64,000 nt of DNA from Ancylobacter polymorphus (GTDB lineage Bacteria; Pseudomonadota; Alphaproteobacteria; Rhizobiales; Xanthobacteraceae). Positions 34,239-43,962 of the stretch are shown in pieces (positions within the stretch are counted from its first letter, which is position 1; every line of letters begins with the position of its first letter). Under the pieces are notes generated by a model. It made no database searches. It was not told the DNA's origin and saw nothing but the letters and a program-made list of their open reading frames with translations. The translations under genes and the position numbers were made by a program. The stretch spans positions 1 through 64,000 of the forward strand of contig NZ_CP083243.1 of NCBI RefSeq assembly GCF_022836935.1. The letters are read 5' to 3'.

Positions 34239-37200
34239 TTGCGACCGACCAGACGTTCTGCGGGAATGATCACCGCTTTGCCGCGTTGACGTTGCGTTTC
34301 CAATGCATCGAGGAATCGACTGAGAAACGCGGCCTCCTGCAACGCATCCGTCCCCACGTTGGAGGCGATGGTTTCGCGGATAAAATTGAGGGATCCCACG
34401 ACGAAGAGGTTCGACTTCGCCCGGCTGAGCAAGACGTTCATCCGTCGCGGATCGCTCAGAAAGCCGAGTGCCCTACGGATGGACGCATGATGGTTGTTGC
34501 GCACGAGCGAGACGATCACGACGTCTGCTTCGTTTCCTTGGAAGGAGTCGACTGTGCCGCAATATTGATCCGCAGCGACCGCTGGCGCCAGGGCGGAGAG
34601 GACTGTGAAATTGTCACGACGATCGTCGATCGCCACTTTCAGCCGGCGGACCTGCTCGCTGTATGGAGAGAGAACGGCCAAAGTCGCCGGCTTCTCAAGG
34701 TCCGGGCGGACCTTCAGCAGAGAGAGAATTTCGCGGACCGCGTCGACTTCGGCGGGGTTGTGCCAGCGCGGTCGACGTTCAGCATCGCCGCCTTTCATAC
34801 CGATGGTCGCTTGGATCCAAGGCATGTCGACAAAGATCAACGGCGCGTTCGGCAGCCGCTTAGTGTCGCTCGAAGACACTGGTGCTGGCGTGCCCGATAT
34901 CCGCGCTGCGGCCTCGTCATGGGTCTTGAGTTCGTTGTCGTAGAAACTGTGCGACACGACGTCGGCCAATGCAGGGTGCATCCTGTGCTGCAGGGTCAGC
35001 CGCTGTGCAAGGCGACGGGCTTTAGGTTTGGTCTTGTGGACCTTGAATTCATCCTCAATCATGCGTTCGAAAAGAAGGATCTGGCCCAGTGCCAGGGCGC
35101 ACAGGGCAGGGAAATCGCTCTGGTCTGTGTCGACCTCGTCTAAAATTTCTTCGGTTGCGAGATCTCGAAGCGACCTTCCGATAAACTCGGCACCAGCATC
35201 GAGCGCTTCGGCGACAGCGGCCGGGTCTGCAAGGAGCTGGACGACCCGTTCGGAGCCGAAGGGAGCGAGCTGCTTGTGATCCCCGATCATCAGCCGGCGG
35301 TACGACAGCAAAAGAGGAGCGAGCAATTCGCCGCCGGTTGCCTTACCGGCTTCCTCGACCATTACCCAATCGAACTGGCCGCGTTCGTCGAGGAGACGTT
35401 CGAGTTCTGGAGAATTCGTCGTCGCGAAAAGCAGGTTCGCACCGCGCACCAACAAAGCTTCCATCGCCTGCCGGCCCTGGGTGACGCTCGAACGGTCTTC
35501 CTTCGGCTTGATGCCGATGCTTTGCCGCAAGTCGCTCAGCTGCTTCTGGAGCCGCGCGGGCGCGTCGGCCACGAGCGGGCTCCCTGCAAGCTTTGCAAGG
35601 AGCGTCTCGGTTTGCCGGACCACCTCGAAACTGCCTGCGTCGTCCTTGTTGTCCTTCGATTGGCTCCGCACGATCACCGGCTCGCGAGGATGGTTCTCGA
35701 GCGCGTCAGCCAGCTCGTCCATCAAGTGATTCACAGCGGCGTTGCTTTGAGCCGTCAGAAGCAACCGTGCGGAACTGTTGTCTGAAAGCGTATCAAGGAC
35801 GAGATCTCGAACGAGACGGGTCTTGCCGACGCCGGGAGGACCTTGCACCAAGTAGAGCGGGATCGTCGAGATTATCGCCGCGAGAGCCGTTCGTTTCGAG
35901 TCATCCAGTGCGGCGAAACGCTCGTCAGATTTCACCGTCTCGTGCGAATCGAGGATACGCGACCGTGGATCGTCGAGCATGCGGAGCAATTCCGAATGAT
36001 CGGCGAGCGCCCGTAGCGCTCGCAGCCGGCGCCTCAGCTGTATGTCCCGTCCGACGAAGTCCGCCGGCACCAGCGCGGCGTCACGAATGTTGGCAGGCCG
36101 GTCGGAGCCGACGAAGATATATGTCGGCTCCGCCGCGCCGTTCTGTTCCTTGCGGCTGAATTTCCAAGCGGTATCGGACGTCTCGCGGTCACCGATCTGG
36201 CGCGCCTCGGTCAAGACCCAGTCCTCGATGCGGGCGTCGCCCATTATTACATCTTCGAAGCGCTTGGCAGGGGGACGAAGGCCGAGCGCGACGGAAAGGG
36301 CGTCCCGCTCTACGTCGGGTCGAGGCGTCATTGCGACAAAGATTTCCTCGCCGTCGGCGTCCAGGGCGCCGTGTGCGTCGACGACTTGCCGAATGTCGAC
36401 GGGATATACGTCAGCGGCAGCGTAGAGGGCTTCCAGAAATTGAGTTAGCGCCAATGCCTGATGGACGCGTTTCGCTCTATCCGGCTTAGATTGCTCTGCG
36501 TCGAGGTCCCGCCGCAGCTGCTCCCAGCTCGACAGCTTACCCCTCAGTCTCGGAAATCTTGCACCCGCCTCCCTCTGATCCATGATTTCGAGCGAGCGCG
36601 CCTCGAGTTGTATCTGGCCGAGGATATTGACCGCGGCGGCCTCGCTCGTCTCCGCTCGCTCGCAATAGGCCATCTCCCATGTGCCTGGAGTGCCAGGCCG
36701 CTGGACGTATTGCGACAACGAGTAGGTCAGAATGGTACCCGCAAGCGTGAGCCTGAAGGCCTGCGCGTCGTTCTTGATTGCCAGCAGGAGCGGCGCGTCT
36801 CCGAGATCCGCGCGAACGAAAGCCAGCATCGCGTCGGTGTCGTTGATCTCGATGTCGTTGCCCGATGCCTCTCTGATGCGTTGAGCGAATGCGCCGGCGA
36901 ACCGAAAGACAAGGTGGAATTTCGCCTCACGGCCCGCCGCGCTTGCGCCGACTTCGCGAAGAATGTCTTGAATGCGGAGGCGCACAATCTCACCATCAAG
37001 CCGATCGAGACGCTCGATGCGGATAAGCTGACGCAGGAGCCGGACCTCCGCGGATGTGAGATGTTCCGCGACGTCGGACGGCACGATTCGCAAATCGACA
37101 ACCCGCTTCACGTCCGCGCCGAGTAACACCGCGGCGAGCTCACCGAAGGCCCGCCAATCCTCGACGAACGAAGCTGGCGCCCCGGATTTGGTGCGGGTCG

Positions 37201-37780
37201 CACTTGGCGTATTCGCCGCGCCGGCGAGCCTCAGCGACCACTCGAATCCGGTCAGCTGAAAGTCAGGCTCTTCCCCACCCGAAGCGAGGATAGACCACTG
37301 ATCGATGTTACGATGCAGAAGGCCCTGATCGTGAAGGATCTCAAGCGCAGATGCGATCTGTGATAGGTTTTGCCACAGCAGAAGGCGGTTGCGCGTAATT
37401 CGAGGATTTTTCAGCCAGTGTCCCGCCTGACGGTGCTGGAGAAGCATAGCCAAGGGCTGCCGCTGACCCAGATCGAGCACGAGATAGAAGCCGGCGTCGT
37501 CAAAGCCCGCTTGCAGGAGCGTGGCAATCGAGGCCGCGGCCCCTGGATAACCGCCTAGCCGATAGAGGTGACGCACTTCATGCTGCCACAGCTCGCGAAG
37601 ATCGTCCTGACCGTCACCGGCAGTTCGCGGCCACGATTTGATGAGAACGTGATTTCCGCTCTCGTCGACGCCGAGCGTTAGAGCAGGTCGTCCTGATTTC
37701 CTGTCCGCCTTCTGTAAGTCGCGGTCCTCGAGCTTATATGCGGCGAGAAACGCGCCTTTGCGGCGCGATTTGCTTTTCAT
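34235..37780 (-). CDS. kinase-like/SF1 (COG1112) helicase fusion, Mokosh MkoA-like
   Basis: A 1181-residue protein starting MKSKSRRKGAFLAAYKLED. Residues about 30-230 have the shape of a protein kinase (HVLIKSW as the Lys strand; LLHRNIDQWSIL in place of the HRD loop; LTGFEW where DFG is expected), so the catalytic Asp residues appear lost or shifted. The C-terminal half is an Upf1/DNA2-like SF1 helicase: GPPGVGKTRLV (about 646), WVMVEEAGKA (about 805), LQHRMHPALADVV (about 935), VDSFQGNEADVVIVSLVR, and NVLLSRAKSNL. COG1112 helicase plus kinase is the MkoA architecture. SD GGGGGGA precedes the ATG. Confidence 0.84.
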   Translation of the reverse strand: MKSKSRRKGAFLAAYKLEDRDLQKADRKSGRPALTLGVDESGNHVLIKSWPRTAGDGQDDLRELWQHEVRHLYRLGGYPGAAASIATLLQAGFDDAGFYLVLDLGQRQPLAMLLQHRQAGHWLKNPRITRNRLLLWQNLSQIASALEILHDQGLLHRNIDQWSILASGGEEPDFQLTGFEWSLRLAGAANTPSATRTKSGAPASFVEDWRAFGELAAVLLGADVKRVVDLRIVPSDVAEHLTSAEVRLLRQLIRIERLDRLDGEIVRLRIQDILREVGASAAGREAKFHLVFRFAGAFAQRIREASGNDIEINDTDAMLAFVRADLGDAPLLLAIKNDAQAFRLTLAGTILTYSLSQYVQRPGTPGTWEMAYCERAETSEAAAVNILGQIQLEARSLEIMDQREAGARFPRLRGKLSSWEQLRRDLDAEQSKPDRAKRVHQALALTQFLEALYAAADVYPVDIRQVVDAHGALDADGEEIFVAMTPRPDVERDALSVALGLRPPAKRFEDVIMGDARIEDWVLTEARQIGDRETSDTAWKFSRKEQNGAAEPTYIFVGSDRPANIRDAALVPADFVGRDIQLRRRLRALRALADHSELLRMLDDPRSRILDSHETVKSDERFAALDDSKRTALAAIISTIPLYLVQGPPGVGKTRLVRDLVLDTLSDNSSARLLLTAQSNAAVNHLMDELADALENHPREPVIVRSQSKDNKDDAGSFEVVRQTETLLAKLAGSPLVADAPARLQKQLSDLRQSIGIKPKEDRSSVTQGRQAMEALLVRGANLLFATTNSPELERLLDERGQFDWVMVEEAGKATGGELLAPLLLSYRRLMIGDHKQLAPFGSERVVQLLADPAAVAEALDAGAEFIGRSLRDLATEEILDEVDTDQSDFPALCALALGQILLFERMIEDEFKVHKTKPKARRLAQRLTLQHRMHPALADVVSHSFYDNELKTHDEAAARISGTPAPVSSSDTKRLPNAPLIFVDMPWIQATIGMKGGDAERRPRWHNPAEVDAVREILSLLKVRPDLEKPATLAVLSPYSEQVRRLKVAIDDRRDNFTVLSALAPAVAADQYCGTVDSFQGNEADVVIVSLVRNNHHASIRRALGFLSDPRRMNVLLSRAKSNLFVVGSLNFIRETIASNVGTDALQEAAFLSRFLDALETQRQRGKAVIIPAERLVGRK

Positions 37781-37947
37781 GAGAAATCCCCCCACGCTCG
37801 AACATAGTTGACGTTCCGACGTGCGAATAGAGCGTAGTGGCAAGCTGCAATCATCGTCGCCCGTCGCACATCGTCGTCCGTCGCAAGATGCCGACAAGCA
37901 AAAGAGCAACGATAAACTCGTGTGATCCGATCTTCTGGGAAGCAAGA

Positions 37948-38592
37948 TTACGAGACAATAGTGATCCCCGCGCGATGCCCAAAGCGACGAAGTTCTAACA
38001 AGAGATCAGCATTCGCATTCACGGCAATGCAGTCGTGAATTTCGAAATCAGCCTCGCCGACGCGATCCTCGAACAGGACCACGCATTGATCTGGATCGCA
38101 TTGCCGCGACGTCCAAAGCAGACCGTCGATATCCGGCCTGATGTCGTAAATCGCTTTAGCCCAGAGCACGGTTTCCGCGTACGTCGATTTCGGCGTCTCG
38201 ATGAGGTCGCCGCGGCCGAGGCCCCAAGCCTTCAGATCCGGTGCGAATAGGCCAGCGACCATGAGGTCACGCTTCGGCGCAATCCGGCTCACGCTACGCG
38301 ATTCCACGACATCGAGGCGGACGGTCTTGAATGCAGCGCTGGGCTCGATGTCATGGAAGATGGATTCGAAGGCAGCCGCCTCCCGTGATGTCGCTGCATA
38401 GAGCGTTGGCACGCACGCGCCGGAGGCATCAGAGAAGGGCGCGAACCGCGTCGGCTGACCCTTGCACGGGTTGAATTGTGCCGAGCGAAAGCTGGCGCCG
38501 TGCGTCCGATGAAGGAGGGTGCCTTTCGGGATCGTCTGCGTGTTGATGCTTGGAAAGGGCGATGGCGGCGGGCGTACGCTTGAGACGCTCAC
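37948..38592 (-). CDS. RES-domain protein, second RES toxin
   Basis: A 214-residue RES protein, clearly different from the one at 9122. The motif order is LLHRTHGASFRSAQFNPCKG (Arg and the xxFNP box), ACVPTLYAATSREAAAFESIFHD (Tyr and Glu), and a C-terminal GLLWTSRQCDPDQCVVLFEDRV (Ser). It overlaps the antitoxin-like gene upstream by 4 nt. It ends 167 nt ahead of the kinase-helicase gene on the same strand, so it might be transcribed with the Mokosh pair. NAD+ depletion is the known activity of RES toxins; an abortive-infection role is inference. Confidence 0.8.
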   Translation of the reverse strand: MSVSSVRPPPSPFPSINTQTIPKGTLLHRTHGASFRSAQFNPCKGQPTRFAPFSDASGACVPTLYAATSREAAAFESIFHDIEPSAAFKTVRLDVVESRSVSRIAPKRDLMVAGLFAPDLKAWGLGRGDLIETPKSTYAETVLWAKAIYDIRPDIDGLLWTSRQCDPDQCVVLFEDRVGEADFEIHDCIAVNANADLLLELRRFGHRAGITIVS

Positions 38593-39386
38593 CCAACCAC
38601 CTCCTCGCTCTCTCGTTCGGCTGCCGCAACGACCGCCTGCGGATCATCGAGCACGTCGATGGGCGCCTTGTCGCCAATCCAGCCGTTCGTCGACACGAAC
38701 CAGAAGGCGCGTTGCCATGCCGATAGCCGCGGAGAGAGCACCGCAAGCACCTTCTTGACTGTCGGGTGCGGCCGGCCTTCACGAAATTGGAAGGCCGGGA
38801 AATACTCTTTTCCGCGGTGTTGGACCGAGAAAATGTCGCCGGTCTTTTTCCACCGCGCTGCGGTCGCGTAGGGGTTTTTTGTCTTCAATCCAGCCTGCGC
38901 GCCGATCTCCGCGCTCGTAAGCTGCGGCACTTCCGCGACGAACCGATCGCGAAGCTCGAGATTGTCAGAAGCCAGCGCACCGCGCGCATCGGCGAGCTCG
39001 TCGGGCAGAAGGACTTCGGCGAGCTTGGCGATTGCCGCCTCGAGGCGGGTCTCGTCGAGCGAGCCGCTGACGCGAACGACCATATCGAGGAAGGAGCGCA
39101 CCGCGTTTCGATGCCCTTCGTCGAGGTCCGGCTTGAGCTGAAGGACAACGGACTGCCCAAGCGCGATATCGGCGGCCGCGGCTGCGAGATCGACGGTGCC
39201 GGTTGGCGCAGTGGTCGCCGGCGCTGTCTCCTGAAGCGCGCGACGGATTGCCCCAACAAGGAGCTCGCGATCGTTAGCTGTGCCATGGGAATCTGGCACT
39301 CTGGCGGCGCCAGGCATGCGCCGGCCGGCAACCGGCGTGATCGGCCGATCGACCATGAGGTAGGATGAGAAAAGAGCGTCGGCCAT
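38589..39386 (-). CDS. Xre/MbcA/ParS-like antitoxin partner of the second RES protein
   Basis: A 265-residue protein from the ATG at 39386 (MADALFSSYLMVDRPITPVAG). The C-terminal region FQFREGRPHPTVKKVLAVLSPRLSAWQRAFWFVSTNGWIGDKAPIDVL has the form of the MbcA/ParS toxin-binding domain, and the segment before it (TSAEIGAQAGLKTKNPYATAARWKKTG) looks like a DNA-binding helix-turn-helix. It is over twice as long as a usual RES antitoxin, with a helical N-terminal extension. No convincing SD precedes 39386; a start at 39356 (MVDRPITP) is possible. Confidence 0.72.
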   Translation of the reverse strand: MADALFSSYLMVDRPITPVAGRRMPGAARVPDSHGTANDRELLVGAIRRALQETAPATTAPTGTVDLAAAAADIALGQSVVLQLKPDLDEGHRNAVRSFLDMVVRVSGSLDETRLEAAIAKLAEVLLPDELADARGALASDNLELRDRFVAEVPQLTSAEIGAQAGLKTKNPYATAARWKKTGDIFSVQHRGKEYFPAFQFREGRPHPTVKKVLAVLSPRLSAWQRAFWFVSTNGWIGDKAPIDVLDDPQAVVAAAERESEEVVG

Positions 39387-39511
39387 GGCGTCACGTGAGA
39401 TAGAGTATGAACGTACCCATATCACGTATGTCACGCGACGTCCATCGCAAGGCCGCGGCTCAAGATGCGAGTCGCGTAACATGAATGATAGAACATTATC
39501 AATAGCTTAGA

Positions 39512-39769
39512 TCAAATTGGATGGTAATTGCCGGATCGGCGGAATGCGAGCCCTTGTGCCGACAACCACTGCTCAATGCGTTCCGCGCTTGCGGGTCCGA
39601 TCCCGCGTTCGCCGAGAATCTCTTCGCGTGAATAGGACGCGGCGATGAGCGTGAGATTGCGTCCGCGCTCGCGCGGCGTTCTTCCGCCGACCCGCGCATG
39701 ACGGCCGCAAAGCAGTGCGGCGACGATGGTCTGCGGAAGCCGCTTCGTACCATTGGCATTTCTATCCAT
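39512..39769 (-). CDS. small helix-hairpin-helix protein
   Basis: An 85-residue protein, MDRNANGTKRLPQTIVAALLCGRHARVGG... The C-terminal half (NLTLIAASYSREEILGERGIGPASAERIEQWLSAQGLAFR) reads as a helix-hairpin-helix resembling the RNA polymerase alpha-subunit C-terminal domain, which binds DNA non-specifically. It is not part of a named family I know. A CAGGAA sequence precedes the chosen ATG, and a longer start at 39823 exists. It lies upstream of the RES/Xre genes on the same strand and may be their regulator. Confidence 0.55.
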   Translation of the reverse strand: MDRNANGTKRLPQTIVAALLCGRHARVGGRTPRERGRNLTLIAASYSREEILGERGIGPASAERIEQWLSAQGLAFRRSGNYHPI

Positions 39770-40163
39770 TTCCTGCAGCCGGCTCACTACTGACAATTGC
39801 ACACATGTTTTTCTCGCTTGCATCGCAGTGAAGCAGACGTCGCTCTAACTGGTTTCGAGTCATTCGCTTCTGCGCGATTCACCGCTTCGCTCTAGCGATT
39901 GCACCGTCTCGTCTCTATAAGGGCCGCCAGGGCAGTACGCGCTGCCCGGGGCCTTAGAAAGCCCTCGACTAGCGGTTGGCGTCGGCCGTTGCGGCGCCAG
40001 GATCCTCTGACCATCGTGGCCGGGGGCCTGTGACGCATGTCCAGGCGCCTCGGTGCTAAAGGTCATAGGGACCGTCTAGTCGCGGTTTTCTAACCCCCGG
40101 CTTGGGATCAGGGATTGACGTTTGCGGGGGCGCACCGCGGACTTTCTTTGAAGAAGAAGGCGG
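39770..40163. other. intergenic, possible lost traR position
   Basis: This stretch of 394 nt has no gene I can support. In Ti plasmids traR lies next to traM, but no LuxR-type sequence is recognisable here on either strand. Composition changes from AT-richer island DNA to GC-rich plasmid DNA at about 39.9 kb. Confidence 0.4.
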
Positions 40164-40484
40164 ATGGGAAACGACCAGAACTGCGCTGTGCAGCCGGAGC
40201 ACAAAGTCACGCTGAGGCCGGTCGTCGGCCTGACCGAGCATCTCCCCAAGCGAGATCTCGAACAAATCACGATTCAGGCGATCAGGACACATCGGCGCCT
40301 CCGCGACGCGGCCGAGGCGAAATATGAGGAATGGCGCAGGTCGCCGCCTGTTGCCAACTGTGAAAGCGTGGGTCCCGCCCGCATCGCCTATGTCAGCGCG
40401 ATGATCGACATGCATGCCCAACAGACCCTCCTTTCGACGCTCCTCGACGTCCTCGGCCATGTCCCGCCGGTGCCGGTGGAGTGA
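40164..40484 (+). CDS. traM: TraM, quorum-sensing antiactivator
   Basis: A 106-residue protein aligning along its length with Agrobacterium TraM: KVTLRPVVGLTEHLPKRDLEQITIQAIRTHRRLRDAAEAKYEEW corresponds to the VELRPLIGLTRGLP..DLETITIDAIRTHRRL block, and ARIAYVSAMIDMHAQQTLLSTLLDVLGHVP to the IEMHAQ..LNTL..LGFIP end. TraM binds the LuxR-type activator TraR and removes it from DNA, setting the cell-density threshold for conjugation. An AAGAAGAAGG stretch serves as SD. It converges with the trb operon. Confidence 0.92.
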   Translation: MGNDQNCAVQPEHKVTLRPVVGLTEHLPKRDLEQITIQAIRTHRRLRDAAEAKYEEWRRSPPVANCESVGPARIAYVSAMIDMHAQQTLLSTLLDVLGHVPPVPVE

Positions 40485-40675
40485 TAGGGAGCCAACCGCT
40501 CGGATCAGCTTCACCTTCTTCGTGGCGAGGGTCGTCGCCTGCGCCAGAGGCTCAGGATGCAATGAGCGGCAATCCAGAGCATGACGGTGACGGCATCAAG
40601 AGCCGCCATTAGAAGCTATCGTGTTGTTGCTAGGTCCTGATCAATCACACCACCAACCGATGGCCGGCTCCGGTA

Positions 40676-41962
40676 TTATCCGCGATAGAGCCCCGGGAAT
40701 ATGATGTCCTGGTCGACGAGGACATTGAATTTGTATCCCGGCCGAATCTCCAGCGTTGGCTGAACGTCGAGATTGCGATTGATCGTCCGCTCGGCAACCC
40801 GACCGAAGGTCTCCGCGAAATTCCGCCGCGCGGCGTCCTCGGCGCTGTTTCCATTGTCGAACGGATTGTTGTTTTGCGGGATCGCCATGTCCATGCCCGC
40901 GCCGATGACAGCGAGCAGGATCGCGGACCCGAAGGTCTTCAGATAGTGGTTGTTCACCTTGTCATTGAAGCCGCCATAGCCCTCGGCATCGGTCCCGGCC
41001 ATGCCGCCGATCTGCAGCGTCGATCCGTTCGGGAAGATGATGTCAGTCCAGACGACGAGCACGCGGGACTGGCCGAACGAGACCTTGCTGTCATAGCGAC
41101 CGAACAGCTTCGTTCCCTGCGGGATGAGCAGGCGGTGCCCGGTGGCGCTGTCGTAGACGTTCTGGCTGACCTGCGCGGTGATGCGGCCGGGAAGGTCGGA
41201 GTTGATGCCGGTGATGAGCGTCGCAGGGATCACCGAGCCGCGCTTGAGCTCATAGAGCGAGCGCTGTGGCACGACCTGGTTGGGGAGGTAGCCGAGCTCC
41301 TTGATGTCGGCATTGAAGAAGTCCTCCTTCGTCCGTTGGGCGTTCGGGTCGAGGTTCTGGCCGGTGAGGCCGGCGCGGAGCGCGGCGCCGTAGAGATCGG
41401 CGGCCGCGCCGGTGCCCGTGGCGCTGGTGCCGGCGGATTGCGCGGCCGGGGGATCGGTTCGCGCGTTGCTGCGTAGCTTGTCGACGTTGACGGCGATCGG
41501 CGAGTCATAGGCTGTGTCGTTGGCCTGCATCCGCGCCATGCGCTGGCGCTGGAGCTCGCGATAATACTGCTCGTCGGCCTCTCGCTTGAGCCGCGCCCGC
41601 CACACGGCCTCGGGCTCGCCTTCGGTCTGGCGTTCAGGCTGCACGACAGCGGGTTTTGGCGCTGCCGCCGGCTCTGTCCGCTCCGGCGGCGTCGGCTGAA
41701 ACACTGGCGCCTCCGCGGGATCGCCGATGATCCCGTCCGAGACGCCACGCTTCAATTGGTCGGCATAGGTGGACGCCGGAGCGCCGCCGGCCTGCTCGAT
41801 CGACGGGTTGCGCGAGAAATACAGTCCGCGCGAGCTCAGCCCGTAAATGATCACGGCGAGAAAGGCGACGACCAGAACGATCGCGATGACGATCGGCAGG
41901 CGATTGATCCGCCGGATCTTCGGTTCTGCGGCGTCGCCGCCGAGCTTGAGGGATTGAACCAT
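40676..41962 (-). CDS. trbI: TrbI, VirB10-like channel protein
   Basis: A 428-residue TrbI/VirB10 protein that spans the envelope and links inner- and outer-membrane parts of the type IV secretion channel. It has a single N-terminal transmembrane segment (RLPIVIAIVLVVAFLAVIIYGL), a Pro-rich periplasmic linker (VFQPTPPERTEPAAAPKP), and the conserved C-terminal domain (YELKRGSVIPATLITGINSDLPGRITAQVSQNVYDSATGHRLLIPQGTKLFGRY). It is the last trb gene, 12 nt after trbH. Confidence 0.96.
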   Translation of the reverse strand: MVQSLKLGGDAAEPKIRRINRLPIVIAIVLVVAFLAVIIYGLSSRGLYFSRNPSIEQAGGAPASTYADQLKRGVSDGIIGDPAEAPVFQPTPPERTEPAAAPKPAVVQPERQTEGEPEAVWRARLKREADEQYYRELQRQRMARMQANDTAYDSPIAVNVDKLRSNARTDPPAAQSAGTSATGTGAAADLYGAALRAGLTGQNLDPNAQRTKEDFFNADIKELGYLPNQVVPQRSLYELKRGSVIPATLITGINSDLPGRITAQVSQNVYDSATGHRLLIPQGTKLFGRYDSKVSFGQSRVLVVWTDIIFPNGSTLQIGGMAGTDAEGYGGFNDKVNNHYLKTFGSAILLAVIGAGMDMAIPQNNNPFDNGNSAEDAARRNFAETFGRVAERTINRNLDVQPTLEIRPGYKFNVLVDQDIIFPGLYRG

Positions 41963-41974
41963 GCTCCCCTCCCC

Positions 41975-42430
41975 TCACCCGCGCTGCATGACGGAGAGCG
42001 GACTCGTTGGCGTCGCGCCGGCGGCGGTCGCGGTGTAGGCGCGGCCAAGATCGAGCGATCCGGTCGAAAGGCGCGCAAGCACCTGGCCGTCATAGCTGCC
42101 GATCACATATGCGAGCGGGATGAGCTTCTCGCCTTCGGCCTTCTGATCGCTGACGACGGCATAGCCCCAGGTCTTCAGCGAGGCTTCCAGCGCACCGCCA
42201 AACGGGGAGCCGTCCGATTTCAACAGAATCGTCCCGGTTCCGGGTCCGACATGTTCGGCCAGGCGGCTGACCATGTCGCCGGCGATGGCGCTTGCGGCGG
42301 GACCTGAAATCTCCTGCGGCGCGGAGCTGGCCACGAGGCCTTCGGTTCCGAAGGTCTGGCAGCCGGCGAGCAGCGCGGCGGCCAGGGCGACGACAAGGAG
42401 GCGGGGGACGAGGTGTCGCTGGGTCATCAC
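41975..42430 (-). CDS. trbH: TrbH, lipoprotein of the mating channel
   Basis: A 151-residue lipoprotein. The N-terminus [28 protein letters not shown] has a lipobox (LLAGC) with Cys at residue 24. The mature part is a mixed alpha/beta domain typical of TrbH, equivalent to VirB7-type stabilisers. Start and trbG stop are directly adjacent. Confidence 0.93.
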   Translation of the reverse strand: MMTQRHLVPRLLVVALAAALLAGCQTFGTEGLVASSAPQEISGPAASAIAGDMVSRLAEHVGPGTGTILLKSDGSPFGGALEASLKTWGYAVVSDQKAEGEKLIPLAYVIGSYDGQVLARLSTGSLDLGRAYTATAAGATPTSPLSVMQRG

Positions 42431-43267
42431 CTACCCTCCCCTGCTGATAGTGATCTTGTCCTGGTGCCAGCCGACGCCGGAGACGAGCACGGCGCGATCG
42501 ACATGATAGTCGACCACCATCATGTTGCCCTTCATGCGGTAGTTGACGATGCGGTTCTGGCCACCGGAGACGACGAAGAGCACCGGGGCGTCCTGTCCGG
42601 ACATCGAGCGCGGAAACTGGATATAGGTCTTCTGGCCGTCCGAATAGACGCGGGTCGGCCGCCAGCCAGCATTGCCGCTGACGCTGTATTGGAAGTTCAG
42701 CTGCTCGGCCGGCACGCCGGCGCCCGGGATGGTGCTTGCCTCGAGCCTCGCGTTGATGTCGGAAAGGCGGGTCGACACGTCCTCGGGATATTCGAAGCCG
42801 ATGCGCGCCATGTACTGGCTCTGATGCGATTTGAGTTGGATGTGGTAGGTGCGCCGCGACGTCGTCACCACCATCGAGGTGACAAGCCCCGGCTCGGCCG
42901 GCTTGACGATCAGATGGATCGCCTGCCCGCCCACGGCTCCGGACGTCGCCGGCTCGACCTTCCAGCGCACTGTGTCGCCGACGAGCACATCACGCACCAC
43001 CTCGCCGGCCTGCAGCTCGATATCGCAGACCTGCAGGGGCGAGCACACGACCGAGGGCTGAATCTCGCCATAGAGGAAGATCACCTTTCCGTCCGCCCCT
43101 CTGGTGACCAGCCCGCGCGAACCGCGCCACTGTCCGGAGATGTTGGTGCCGCGGGCCTCGTTCGCGCTCATCCCCTGGGCGGCGGCCGGCGCTGCGACGA
43201 AATCCATCACCGTGACAGCCGACAGTGCGAGGAGCGTGGCGGCGATGATCGTTCCTTCTCTTGTCAT
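42431..43267 (-). CDS. trbG: TrbG, VirB9-like outer-membrane channel protein
   Basis: A 278-residue TrbG/VirB9. It has a signal peptide ([30 protein letters not shown]) and the conserved [34 protein letters not shown] segment, followed by the C-terminal beta domain ([52 protein letters not shown]). I start at MTREGTII; 17 nt separate it from trbF. Confidence 0.95.
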   Translation of the reverse strand: MTREGTIIAATLLALSAVTVMDFVAAPAAAQGMSANEARGTNISGQWRGSRGLVTRGADGKVIFLYGEIQPSVVCSPLQVCDIELQAGEVVRDVLVGDTVRWKVEPATSGAVGGQAIHLIVKPAEPGLVTSMVVTTSRRTYHIQLKSHQSQYMARIGFEYPEDVSTRLSDINARLEASTIPGAGVPAEQLNFQYSVSGNAGWRPTRVYSDGQKTYIQFPRSMSGQDAPVLFVVSGGQNRIVNYRMKGNMMVVDYHVDRAVLVSGVGWHQDKITISRGG

Positions 43268-43284
43268 TGGCGTGCGCGGGCCTT

Positions 43285-43944
43285 TCACAGCTGGGCGGTC
43301 CATTCGAAGTCCCGCAGATAGAGACCGATCGGATTGAGGCGGATGACGCCCTCGTCCTGCGGCGGGGTCAGAGTCACGGTCGCGATGCCGCGGAAGCGGC
43401 GCACGGCGGTCTCCTTGCCCTTCCGATCGCGCTCGTATTCGGTCCAGTCGATCTGGTAGCTCTGGTTCGAGAGCGGCACGACGTTGTTGACCTCGATCGC
43501 CACCGTCGCGTTCCTCGCCTTCTCGAAGGGGGAATTGCCGCGGAACCAGGCGTTGATCTTCTCGGTCGCCGGATCGGAGGTGCGCAGCAGCGCGTAGGTG
43601 CGATCGATATATTGCTTCTGCACCACGGCATCAGGCGTCACGCTGCGGAAGTTCGAGACGAAGGTGCCGAGCGTCGCGCGCACCACGCGAGGATCGGCAT
43701 ATTCGATCTGCTGCGGAAAGCCGGCCGTCACCGCCGTGCCGAGCCGGTCGACCTCGACGATGTAGGGGACGAGCTTGACCTGCGTGCTCTGATAGAGCGC
43801 ATAGCTGAAGCCGACCACGGCCATCATCATGCCGGTGATGCCAACGAGCCGCCACGCGGCCGCCGCCTTCACATAGGAGCCATAGCGCTCGTTCCATTCC
43901 TGGCGGGCGGCGATATAGGGATTGTCGGGCGGGCTGGCGGCCAT
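43285..43944 (-). CDS. trbF: TrbF, VirB8-like inner-membrane protein
   Basis: A 219-residue TrbF/VirB8. It has an N-terminal cytoplasmic stretch ([22 protein letters not shown]), one transmembrane helix ([23 protein letters not shown]), then the periplasmic VirB8 fold ([69 protein letters not shown]). It nucleates channel assembly. Length is as expected. Confidence 0.95.
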   Translation of the reverse strand: MAASPPDNPYIAARQEWNERYGSYVKAAAAWRLVGITGMMMAVVGFSYALYQSTQVKLVPYIVEVDRLGTAVTAGFPQQIEYADPRVVRATLGTFVSNFRSVTPDAVVQKQYIDRTYALLRTSDPATEKINAWFRGNSPFEKARNATVAIEVNNVVPLSNQSYQIDWTEYERDRKGKETAVRRFRGIATVTLTPPQDEGVIRLNPIGLYLRDFEWTAQL

Positions 43945-43962
43945 GCTGAAGCGCGTCTCCCC

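Noticed and set aside
32463..37780. DISARM, because drmC is also a PLD protein beside helicases
   Set aside because: No DrmA/DrmB or DISARM methylase is adjacent, and the helicase is SF1 (COG1112) with a kinase-like domain, not SNF2.
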